DNA of 64,000 bases, from positions 87,032 to 151,031 of the forward strand of contig NZ_JAGYPG010000005.1 of the NCBI RefSeq assembly GCF_018343625.1. The letters are read 5' to 3'. The position numbers and the translations under genes were made by a program. The notes beneath the pieces were generated by a model that was given only the letters and a program-made list of their open reading frames with translations, was not told where the DNA came from and made no database searches. This stretch comes from Lederbergia citri. Lineage in GTDB: Bacteria; Bacillota; Bacilli; Bacillales; Bacillaceae_C. Every line of letters begins with the position of its first letter. Positions within the stretch are counted from its first letter, which is position 1. Shown one piece after another: positions 31,149 to 39,084 of the stretch.

Positions 31149-31485
31149 CACTTGGAACCAAATATACGAAATTATCGCTGATGCTTTAGGAGTAAAACTA
31201 AATGCCGTTCATGTTCCATCTGAATTTTTAGATGCTTGCAGCAAATATGACTTTAAGGGCGGACTTATTGGAGATAAAGCAAATACAGTTGTATTTGATA
31301 ATTCAAAGCTAAAAAGACTTGTACCGGATTTTGTGGCAACAACTAGAGTTGACCAAGGTATTAAACAAACTGCTCAATATATTTTAGAGCATCCAGAATT
31401 TCAAAAAGAGGATCATGAATTTGATAATTGGTGTGATAAAGTAATTGAAGCATTAAATGATGCACGTTTGAAAATAATCGAATAA
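31149..31485 (+). pseudogene. C-terminal fragment of the SDR epimerase gene
   Basis: About 112 codons from TWNQIYEIIADALG to the stop duplicate the end of the SDR gene at 15901-16917. The first ~190 bp differ at only about six positions by eye; the last ~150 bp are much more diverged. The similarity stops sharply at 31149, and the Rossmann half is absent. The frame extends upstream to 31108 with unrelated sequence. This is a remnant left by duplication or recombination. Confidence 0.85.
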
Positions 31486-31496
31486 TGATAAGACAC

Positions 31497-31530
31497 CAAG
31501 CTATCAGGCATTTAAACCGGATAGCTTGTT
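31497..31530 (+). terminator. Terminator after the SDR fragment
   Basis: Stem CAAGCTATC (31497-31505) / GATAGCTTG (31520-31528), followed by TTTG. It resembles the terminator of the intact SDR gene. Confidence 0.6.
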
Positions 31531-31579
31531 TGCTGCTTTGAAGCGATTGGTACAGAGTGAAAAATATGCTATAAGGTTA

Positions 31580-31888
31580 TTAATGGTGGTGATGTCCGTG
31601 GGCTTCCTTGGATGGATTGTTTATTTCAAAACCTTCTTCTGGAACATAAAAATATTTGATCCAAACCCCATCTAAAAATGCTTCACGCTTGTCCAATAAA
31701 ATATCAATATCCTTGTCTGTTTTAACAATTTCATCATGCTCAGTCGGTGTATCAAGTTTGATGTCGTAATGTGCGTGATCACCGTGCATATGTGTAATAT
31801 ATACACGAATCATTTTTCCTTCAGCTTCTTCAGTACTTAACATTTTATTCAGTACTTTCGCAGCATTTCTGTTAATTTTACATTTCAT
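31580..31888 (-). CDS. HesB/IscA-fold iron-sulfur biosynthesis family protein, His-rich tail
   Basis: A 102-residue protein with the pattern of small HesB-like proteins of bacilli (NRNAAKVLNKML near the start, then VYITHMHGDHAHYDIKLDTP and a DGVWIKYFY strand). The three cysteines of A-type Fe-S carriers are absent: only Cys3 (numbered from the start used here) is present. A His-rich HMHGDHAHYD stretch and the ending GHHHH could bind metal. The ATG at 31888 is preferred because GGAGG is 7 nt away; the ATG at 31894 is too close. Monocistronic. The assignment is by overall pattern, and Fe-S function is doubtful without Cys. Confidence 0.6.
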   Translation of the reverse strand: MKCKINRNAAKVLNKMLSTEEAEGKMIRVYITHMHGDHAHYDIKLDTPTEHDEIVKTDKDIDILLDKREAFLDGVWIKYFYVPEEGFEINNPSKEAHGHHHH

Positions 31889-32060
31889 TTCCATTCCTCC
31901 AAACTATTATTGTCTATGCATCATTTTCATCTTACTAAAAATTTAGAGATAATCCAGCTAACACGATTTGCAAGGAATTTCTTAAAGATAGCCTGTGCCT
32001 GTTATATAAATTTCTATTCAATAAAAAAGCTTCCTAAAAAGGAAAAAAATTTTAAACATC

Positions 32061-32089
32061 TTGCTTACTTGAGCTTAATTTGGTATAAT
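32061..32089 (+). promoter_or_regulatory. Sigma-A promoter of leuA
   Basis: TTGCTT (32061-32066), a 17-nt spacer and a perfect TATAAT (32084-32089), just ahead of the T-box leader. Confidence 0.6.
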
Positions 32090-32107
32090 TTTTGAAATAT
32101 TTAAATG

Positions 32108-32381
32108 CGACGAAAAGGAATAGTAAGATTTGATGAAGCGCACAGAGAGCTGTTGGTTGCTGCGAAACAGCCGTGGATCAATCTGAACTCGCCTTGAAGC
32201 AGCCTACTGAAATGAAAAAATTAGGTAGGGACGGATCCTGACCGTTATATCAGAGGGATATGTGGTTTTTAAAACCCTATCTACATGAGTGCATACCTTT
32301 TTTGGGTATGAATTAGAGTGGTACCGCGAATGATGACAAAGTCTTTCGTCTCTATATAAATAGAGTCGAAGGGCTTTTTTT
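32108..32381 (+). promoter_or_regulatory. T-box riboswitch (leucine specifier)
   Basis: A classic T-box leader. The specifier loop contains GAACTCGCC with CTC (32188-32190), a leucine codon. The conserved T-box AGAGTGGTACCGCG is at 32315-32328. A terminator stem (GTCTTTCGTCTCTAT paired with ATAGAGtCGAAGGGC) with T run ends at about 32381. Uncharged tRNA-Leu would pair with the specifier and the TGGTACC bulge and allow leuA transcription. Confidence 0.93.
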
Positions 32382-32430
32382 ATGTTGAAAGTGCATATAA
32401 TCAGTTATATTCGAAAGGGCGGTTGTCAAA

Positions 32431-34122
32431 ATGAAAAATGTGGATAAGTATGCGAGAGGTTATTTTATGCCCCCAGAGATGAGCTTAAATTGGGCGAAGA
32501 AGGAATATATTACAGAGGCACCTATATGGTGTAGTGTTGATCTTCGCGACGGAAACCAGGCTCTCGTCGTTCCTATGAATCTAGAGGAGAAGCTTGAATA
32601 TTTTCAATTACTTGTTCAAATCGGTTTTAAAGAAATTGAAGTAGGTTTTCCAGCAGCATCCGAAACTGAATATACATTTTTGCGTAGGTTAATAGAAGAA
32701 AACCTAATACCTGATGATGTAACGATTCAAGTTTTGACCCAATCAAGAGAACATATTATCCAAAAGACATTTGAATCACTAAAGGGGGCAAAAAGCGCAG
32801 TCGTTCATCTATATAATTCCACGTCAGTAGCCCAACGTGAGCAGGTGTTCAGAAAGTCGAAGGATGAAATCGCTGAAATTGCTGTATCAGGAGCAAAGTT
32901 ATTACAAAAATATGCGGCTGAAACGGAGGGAAACTTTAAGTTTCAATATTCCCCAGAAAGTTTTACAGGTACAGAAATTGATTATGCACTTGATGTTTGC
33001 AATCAAGTTCTCGATGTTTGGAAGCCGACATCAGATAATAAGGTTATCATTAATTTGCCTGCAACAGTTGAGATGTCAATGCCTCACGTGTATGCGAGCC
33101 AGATCGAATACATGAGCAATCACTTGAACTACAGAGAAAATGTAATTCTGTCGCTTCATCCACATAACGACAGGGGAAGTGGGGTAGCCGACGCGGAGTT
33201 AGGGCTTCTCGCTGGCGGGGAGAGAATTGAAGGAACGTTGTTTGGAAATGGTGAGAGAACAGGAAATGTGGACATTGTAACCCTTGCTTTGAACTTGTAT
33301 TCTCATGGAGTGGACCCAAACCTTAACTTTGAAAACATACTTGAAATTAAAGAAGTATATGAGCGCATGACAAAAATGAAGGTAGATGAGAGACAGCCGT
33401 ATGCAGGAAAACTTGTTTTCGCAGCTTTCTCTGGTTCGCATCAGGACGCAATCGCCAAAGGAATGAAATGGCGTGAAGAAAATGATTGCGATAAATGGAC
33501 GGTTCCATATTTGCTCATTGATCCAAAGGATATTGGCAGGGAATATGAAGGTGACGTTATCCGTATTAACAGTCAGTCTGGTAAAGGCGGAATCGGTTAT
33601 GTGCTAGAGCAGCAATACGGATTTGATTTGCCGCCAAAAATGCGCGAAAGCTTTGGGTACCTAGTGAAAAACGAATCAGACCATATGCAAAAAGAACTTT
33701 TGCCGAATGAAATCTACAGTATTTTTACGAAAGAGTATGTCAATGTTTCTACGCCAGTCGAATTTATTCGTTATCGTTACACTCAATCCGACGATTTCAT
33801 AACAACCGTTACAGTTAAAATGAGTGGCGAAATTGAACAATTAACGGGTGAAGGAAATGGAAGACTCGACGCCATTAGCAATGCCATTCAAAAAAGACTC
33901 GGAATTCAATATACAGACTTGGTCTACAAAGAGCATGCCCAGGAAATCGGATCAAGATCAAATGCCGTATCGTATGTGGGTATTACAGCATCCGATGGTT
34001 CTGTGTATTGGGGAAGCGGGATTGATGCGGATATTATGACTTCTTCAGTGAAGGCGCTTTGTAGTGCAGTTAATAATTTGTTGAAAAAATTGGCGGTTAG
34101 TAAGGTGTCGGTGGATGTATAA
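32431..34122 (+). CDS. leuA: 2-isopropylmalate synthase (class 2 LeuA)
   Basis: A 563-residue enzyme that condenses acetyl-CoA and 2-ketoisovalerate, the first step of leucine synthesis. The catalytic barrel has SVDLRDGNQAL near residue 36, EVGFPAASETE, and the metal-binding LHPHNDRGSG. The C-terminal ~140 residues form the LeuA regulatory dimer domain (leucine feedback), ending VSKVSVDV. The N-terminal arm PPEMSLNWAKKEYI marks the long type otherwise common in actinobacteria and some proteobacteria; most bacilli use the ~510-residue type. It stands alone, not with leuBCD, under a Leu T-box. Confidence 0.95.
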   Translation: MKNVDKYARGYFMPPEMSLNWAKKEYITEAPIWCSVDLRDGNQALVVPMNLEEKLEYFQLLVQIGFKEIEVGFPAASETEYTFLRRLIEENLIPDDVTIQVLTQSREHIIQKTFESLKGAKSAVVHLYNSTSVAQREQVFRKSKDEIAEIAVSGAKLLQKYAAETEGNFKFQYSPESFTGTEIDYALDVCNQVLDVWKPTSDNKVIINLPATVEMSMPHVYASQIEYMSNHLNYRENVILSLHPHNDRGSGVADAELGLLAGGERIEGTLFGNGERTGNVDIVTLALNLYSHGVDPNLNFENILEIKEVYERMTKMKVDERQPYAGKLVFAAFSGSHQDAIAKGMKWREENDCDKWTVPYLLIDPKDIGREYEGDVIRINSQSGKGGIGYVLEQQYGFDLPPKMRESFGYLVKNESDHMQKELLPNEIYSIFTKEYVNVSTPVEFIRYRYTQSDDFITTVTVKMSGEIEQLTGEGNGRLDAISNAIQKRLGIQYTDLVYKEHAQEIGSRSNAVSYVGITASDGSVYWGSGIDADIMTSSVKALCSAVNNLLKKLAVSKVSVDV

Positions 34123-34162
34123 TGTGAGAAACACCAGATTAAAATAATGTTTCAAAATAGAG

Positions 34163-34188
34163 TGTCGGTTCGATCAGAACCACCGGTA
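34163..34188. repeat. Dispersed short repeat, diverged copy
   Basis: GTGTCGGTTCGATCAGAACCACCGGTA is a diverged copy of the 22-bp sequence at 35037-35058 and 51023-51044. It lies just after leuA. Confidence 0.45.
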
Positions 34189-34210
34189 TCAATAAAATTT
34201 TCAGATAAAA

Positions 34211-34250
34211 AAGTCAATGCTTTGTAGACAATCAGAGTATTGGCTTTTTT
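34211..34250 (+). terminator. Terminator after leuA
   Basis: Stem AAGTCAATGCTTTG (34211-34224) / CAGAGTATTGGCTT (34233-34246), followed by a T run. Confidence 0.75.
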
Positions 34251-34374
34251 GTTATTTATGGATTATTAAAGGTTTGAGTAAATAGTACTGTGGAAGTGGT
34301 GAAATTAATTAACATCAAGTCTAAAGTAACAATTGAACGAATATAATTTATTGTTTTTATAAAAATGCGAGTGA

Positions 34375-34724
34375 TTTATTTGTTGAAAAAGCCAAAAAAT
34401 TTATTTCGCACCTCGATTTCAACTGCAATACTTTCTTTTCTTTTTCAGCAGTATCCTCTGCCCATTATGTTATGTAGCTAACAAACCAAGTGGTGCAGGA
34501 GCTGTAAGTTTTGAAGATATTAAACCAGCAGGGAAATCAGGTAAGTTAGTAGCTCCTGGAGCATTTATTGATTTATCTTCAGAAGGGTTGCCCGATCTTT
34601 TTATTCGTGGAGGGACAAAAGAGACGAACCATTTGTGGTTGGTGAAGGCTCATTGCACAATTCACCTGCTACCGTAAAGGGAAGCACTGTAAACGGAGTA
34701 CAAAAGTTACCATTAGAAGAATAA
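34375..34724 (+). pseudogene. Decayed secreted-protein gene
   Basis: Signal-peptide-like sequence (KKPKNLFRTSISTAILSFLF) is followed, in shifted frames, by NKPSGAGAVSFEDIKPAGKS, APGAFIDLSSEG and, after another shift, DEPFVVGEGSLHNSPATV and LPLEE-stop. Frameshifts near 34450 and 34625 and a stop at 34480 break it. I cannot name the family. The coherent codon pattern in three joined frames shows that it was once a real exported protein. Confidence 0.5.
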
Positions 34725-34825
34725 AAATCTTTACTAATTCAGCCGTTTTTACGCAAATTATAAGCTGGAAAAGTTAAATCCAGGAAAACAATACAAATAA
34801 AATCGTTTTTTGGTCTTCTGCCAAG

Positions 34826-34990
34826 GAAAGCGAATCACGTTCAATTGCTGTATCTTATGTAGGAATCACAGAAATGGGGAAGTGTGGAATTGATTCTGAT
34901 ATCATGACATCTTCTGTAAAAGCACTTTGTAGTGCGGTTAATAATTTACTAGAAAAGTTGGCGGTAAGTAAAGTTTCGGTGGATATATAG
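34826..34990 (+). pseudogene. Second, truncated leuA 3' end
   Basis: ESRSIAVSYVGIT ... IDSDIMTSSVKALCSAVNNL ... VSKVSVDI-stop aligns with the last ~60 codons of leuA, with a small internal deletion. There is no start or catalytic region. It is a relic of a second leuA-like gene or of a partial duplication. Confidence 0.85.
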
Positions 34991-35036
34991 AAAAACGAAA
35001 GAGCTAGTCTCAAAAGAGTGCTCCGTGAGGAGTGTC

Positions 35037-35058
35037 ATTTCGACTCCGACCACCGGTA
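35037..35058. repeat. Dispersed 22-bp repeat, copy 1
   Basis: ATTTCGACTCCGACCACCGG followed by TA is identical to 51023-51044, 16 kb away. The two copies flank the signalling island. Extended similarity upstream (GAGTGTC) is shared with the copy at 34163. Confidence 0.7.
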
Positions 35059-35100
35059 CTTTTAGGTATTTTTAAATTAAAATATGATTTTCTGAAAGCA

Positions 35101-35143
35101 AGCTCATAAACCTTTATATGAGGAGGGTTATGAGCTTTTTTTC
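35101..35143 (+). terminator. Rho-independent terminator
   Basis: Perfect stem AGCTCATAA (35101-35109) / TTATGAGCT (35128-35136) followed by seven T. It belongs to no intact gene, and probably served the degraded leuA copy. Confidence 0.7.
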
Positions 35144-35230
35144 AATTTCTGGTATATTTGTTAGAAAGCGATAGGATTTCAAAACATTCTACACTCTTTT
35201 ATACAAGGTTTTACACAATCATCTGCCATT

Positions 35231-35264
35231 AAGAGCATCTTCAAATAGAAGGTGCTTTTTTTAT
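35231..35264 (+). terminator. Rho-independent terminator, orphan
   Basis: Stem AGCATCTTC / GAAGGTGCT with a five-base loop and T run. No gene lies between it and the previous terminator. The ~370 bp from here to 35637 hold no recognisable gene. Confidence 0.65.
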
Positions 35265-35637
35265 TTTTAAAGATATACGTGAAATGACATGAGTGATCAT
35301 TATTGCCAAATTTAAGAAGTTCACGGCTTCTTTATTTTAAATGGTTTTGCTATTTAATCTCCCCCCAATCGATAACGGATTGCAAGATTTTATATGTTTG
35401 AAGGAATGAATCTGGTGATATAACCCTTTTTAAAATTAGGTATGTAGGGCTAGGAATGATAGTTTCCAAAAATAATAGTAAATGGAGAAATGAGGAGCCT
35501 CTTCCTATTGGAATAAGAATAGATGGGGATACATTTAACTTTTAAAGTAATAGAAAATAGAGGTACTAAGAAAACGTATCTATTTGCATAGAATTATCGA
35601 AACCTGACAAGTGAATTCGTTAAAGGGGGTTTTTTAC

Positions 35638-38607
35638 ATGGGTATAATCTCAGTTTTAGCAGGAAAAAGAAAAGAAATGAATGGCAAAAATTACTATTCC
35701 CTTTTTGGTAGTGGGAGGTTGCTTAATGAAACGACATTTCTTACTTTATTTGAAAATCATCCCGATTCGGTATTTGCATTAAGTGTTTATGGAGAGCCAA
35801 TATATTTTAATAAAACTGTGATAGAGAAATTTGGTCTAACTGATCAAGAATTAGAAAATGAATTAAAGAAATATATTAAAGAGAGAAATAAGAAAAATAG
35901 TAAATATTTTAAGCTAGCGTTAAAAGGGAATGCCCAAAAGTTCCAGACCTATATAAGTTGCAAAAATATCAACAAATTAAAAATGGATGTCACGTATCTT
36001 CCAATTTTAAATCACGATATGAAGGTAATCGGAGTTTATGCCATTGCAAAGGATATTACAGTTAAAATTGAGCACGAAGAGGAAATAGAAAAAATAAAAA
36101 CCAGCTTAGAATTATCACAGCAAATTGGAAAAATTGGCAGCTGGGACTATGACGTTCTAAAAGATGAAATTTACTGGTCCGACTACCTGTTTGAACTTAC
36201 TGGGAGAGAGAAAAATAATAATCATGTTACAAATTTGAATGAAGGCTTACAATTTGTACACCCTGATGATTGTGACCGATATAAAAAAACATTAAACCAG
36301 GCCTTAGAGGAGTCAAAAGGCTACAGTATTGAATACCGAATTATTCGTAAGGATTTGACCCTTATTTATGTTTCGGAAGAAGTAGAAATGGTCTTTGATA
36401 CAACTGGCAGCCCAATCCGTTTATTAGGAATGACAAAAGATGTTACAAAAAGAAAATTAGTCGAAAACAAGTTGCAAGAAAGTGAGCAAAGGTTAGAACA
36501 TATTTATGAGAATTTATCATTAGGAATAAGATCCTTCGATGTATTGAAACAAGAGAACATTTTGATAACTCCAGGTATAGAAGATATCACGGGATATCCT
36601 CCAGAATATTTTTATAAAAGAGAAGCTTGGGATTCTATTATTCACCCCGATGATCTTCATGATTATCTAAATGAATATTCTAATACAGCAGAAGGAAGAA
36701 GCTTCAATATTCAATATCGAATATGCCATAAAAATGGTCAAATTATATGGGTTCAAGATAAAACCATTCCAGAGATCGATGAGAAAGGCAATGTTGTTAG
36801 GGTTGATGGATTTGTTAGCGATATTACAGAACAGAAAGAATATGAAAAACTAATCCAATATTTAGCCTTCCATGACCATTTAACTGAATTACCAAATCGC
36901 AAGCTTTTTGATGAAAAAATCACTTCTCTATATTCAAAAAGAAATAAGGAATCATTTTCAATTTTGTATGTGGATATGGATCGTTTCCGAAATATTAACA
37001 ATACTCTTGGTCACGTTATTGGGGACAAATTATTGCATCAATTTGGTCAAAGAGTTCAAAAGTTATTGACTGAAAAGTCTTTATTTGCACGAATTGGCGG
37101 AGATGAATTTGGCATCCTCCTATGGGGTTATATGGAAAAAGATTATCCAGAATCAATTGCGAAGATGATAATTGATAGTTTAAAACAACCATTCATGGTT
37201 GATGATTTCGAATTATTCATTACGGCTAGCGTAGGGATTAGTACATCCTCTTCTGATGGAGTAACTTTTGAGGAATTGACTAAGTATGCGGATATTGCGC
37301 TAAATAGGGCGAAGACTAACGGGAAGAATAATTTCCAAATTTATTCCCCTACTTTAGATATACCTTCATTTAAACAATATGAACTAGAGAGGGATTTACG
37401 GAAAGCAATTGACAATGACCAATTATTGATTCATTTTCAACCAAGAGTTGAAGCATCCACTGGAAAAATTGTCAGTGCAGAAGCTTTAGTTCGTTGGCAA
37501 CATCCAGTGTGGGGATTAGTTTCTCCAGGAGAATTTCTCCCACTTGCAGAGGAAAATGGTTTTATAATAGACATCGGTGATTGGGTTTTAGAGAAAGTAT
37601 GTCAATATATCGCAGAATGGAAACGAGTAAGGCTTCCAATTGTTCCAATTTCCATAAATATTACGGCTCAACGATTTTTAAGAAATGATTGGAAATCGAC
37701 AATTATTAGTATTTTGAAAGAAACAAATGTTGATCCTACTCTCATTGAGTTCGAGATTACAGAAACAACAATTATTCAAAATGAGAAGTTGGTTGAATCT
37801 GCACTCAAATTCCTAAAAGAACTCGGAATAAAAGTCGCTTTGGATGATTTTGGGACAGGGTATTCTTCTTTGTCTCATATTAAGAATTTGTCAATTGATA
37901 CGATTAAGATTGACCAATCTTTTGTGAGTCAGATTACCCAAACACCTAATGTAGAAATCATTATAAAATCTATTATCTTTATGGCGAATGCTCTTAATAT
38001 GAATGTTGTTGCAGAAGGAGTTGAAACCCTGGAACAACTAGCATTTTTAAAACAACAAGAATGTACGGAAATACAAGGATATATCTTTAGTAAACCGATT
38101 CCAGAGGAAGAGTTTCAGGACCTATTAATAAGGTTTATCCTTAGACCAATTACTAGAAGTAAAAAACCTAAAATAAAAGATCGAAGAAAATTTTTTAGAA
38201 TCGAGCTACTATCCCCATTAAAAGCTAATTTAACTTTAACTTGTATACAGGGCAGAGAGGTTAATTTAGGGCGAACAGAGGCACTAATCGAAGATATTGG
38301 TCCTGGAGGACTGAGGTTCCTATCTGCGATACATTTACCAGTACGCCCTGACATTACCTATAAATTTGTAATGATTATTTTGGGTGAAAAGCTAGAACTT
38401 TATGGACATATAACTTGGAAAAAAGAAGTAAAGGATATTTTCCAATATGGACTGGAATTCACAATAGATGAAAAGGAAAGGGATTCTCTTATTAAAATAT
38501 TAAATAATTTTTCACTCCAGTTAAAAAATCAAGCGTTTCCTCCTGAATGTAATTTTATTAGTGAAGACAAAATTACCTATTTGAAGAAGCTTAAGGCAAC
38601 TGGATAA
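35638..38607 (+). CDS. PAS-GGDEF-EAL-PilZ cyclic-di-GMP protein
   Basis: A 989-residue, apparently soluble protein. Three PAS domains (about 35-140, 160-280, 290-400) precede a GGDEF domain with an intact GGDEF motif (487-491) and no RxxD inhibitory site. An EAL domain follows with EALVRW (615-620), EITET, DDFGTGYSS and QGYIFSKP. The C-terminus is a PilZ domain (849-965) with the RRKFFR c-di-GMP-binding arginines and DIGPGG. Synthesis, breakdown and binding of c-di-GMP are thus in one chain. The ATG at 35638 is preferred because AAAGGGGG is 8 nt upstream. A CheY-like gene follows 12 nt later. Confidence 0.92.
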   Translation: MGIISVLAGKRKEMNGKNYYSLFGSGRLLNETTFLTLFENHPDSVFALSVYGEPIYFNKTVIEKFGLTDQELENELKKYIKERNKKNSKYFKLALKGNAQKFQTYISCKNINKLKMDVTYLPILNHDMKVIGVYAIAKDITVKIEHEEEIEKIKTSLELSQQIGKIGSWDYDVLKDEIYWSDYLFELTGREKNNNHVTNLNEGLQFVHPDDCDRYKKTLNQALEESKGYSIEYRIIRKDLTLIYVSEEVEMVFDTTGSPIRLLGMTKDVTKRKLVENKLQESEQRLEHIYENLSLGIRSFDVLKQENILITPGIEDITGYPPEYFYKREAWDSIIHPDDLHDYLNEYSNTAEGRSFNIQYRICHKNGQIIWVQDKTIPEIDEKGNVVRVDGFVSDITEQKEYEKLIQYLAFHDHLTELPNRKLFDEKITSLYSKRNKESFSILYVDMDRFRNINNTLGHVIGDKLLHQFGQRVQKLLTEKSLFARIGGDEFGILLWGYMEKDYPESIAKMIIDSLKQPFMVDDFELFITASVGISTSSSDGVTFEELTKYADIALNRAKTNGKNNFQIYSPTLDIPSFKQYELERDLRKAIDNDQLLIHFQPRVEASTGKIVSAEALVRWQHPVWGLVSPGEFLPLAEENGFIIDIGDWVLEKVCQYIAEWKRVRLPIVPISINITAQRFLRNDWKSTIISILKETNVDPTLIEFEITETTIIQNEKLVESALKFLKELGIKVALDDFGTGYSSLSHIKNLSIDTIKIDQSFVSQITQTPNVEIIIKSIIFMANALNMNVVAEGVETLEQLAFLKQQECTEIQGYIFSKPIPEEEFQDLLIRFILRPITRSKKPKIKDRRKFFRIELLSPLKANLTLTCIQGREVNLGRTEALIEDIGPGGLRFLSAIHLPVRPDITYKFVMIILGEKLELYGHITWKKEVKDIFQYGLEFTIDEKERDSLIKILNNFSLQLKNQAFPPECNFISEDKITYLKKLKATG

Positions 38608-38619
38608 GGAGGTGGAAAT

Positions 38620-38976
38620 TTGGATAAATCCGTACTTATAGCAGACGACTCTTCGTTTATGAGAAAGTGGTTGAAGGATATGTTGGATAAAGGCGGGTTC
38701 TATGTAATTTTAGAAGCACATGATGGTCAAGATGCGATACAAAAATATAAAGCTTTTTCACCAGATATTTTACTACTAGATCTAACTATGCCTAAAGTAA
38801 ATGGGCTTGATGTCTTAAAAGAAATCCGTGATTATGATTCTTCTGCGAATGTGATTATTTGCTCTGCTATGGGACAGAAGTACTTAATTAAAGAAGCACT
38901 TCATTGTGGAGCTAAGGATTTTGTTATTAAGCCTTATTTTAATAATCTGTTAACTATCCTAAAGAATATGTTTTAA
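38620..38976 (+). CDS. CheY-like single-domain response regulator
   Basis: A 118-residue receiver domain alone: DDS near residue 9, phosphoacceptor Asp in LLLDLTMP (about 54), Ser/Ala in ICSAMG, and Lys in VIKPY. TTG start with AAGGAGG directly before it, 12 nt after the PAS-GGDEF-EAL-PilZ gene, so the two are co-translated. With no output domain it must act through protein contacts, as a phosphate carrier or as a partner of one of the neighbouring kinases. Confidence 0.92.
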   Translation: MDKSVLIADDSSFMRKWLKDMLDKGGFYVILEAHDGQDAIQKYKAFSPDILLLDLTMPKVNGLDVLKEIRDYDSSANVIICSAMGQKYLIKEALHCGAKDFVIKPYFNNLLTILKNMF

Positions 38977-39084
38977 TATTTGGTATACTTCGACAATAAT
39001 TTCCAAACATATATGCCATCATTCCTAGTAGTATGCTATCCTATATTTAGGTATTTCATATGATAGGAATGGGGCGTATGGGCT

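Noticed and set aside
35037-35058. tRNA or tmRNA 3' end (TTCGACTCC...ACCA-like)
   Set aside because: The T-arm-like sequence is not preceded by a cloverleaf or an acceptor complement at 34163, 35037 or 51023. Kept only as a dispersed repeat.
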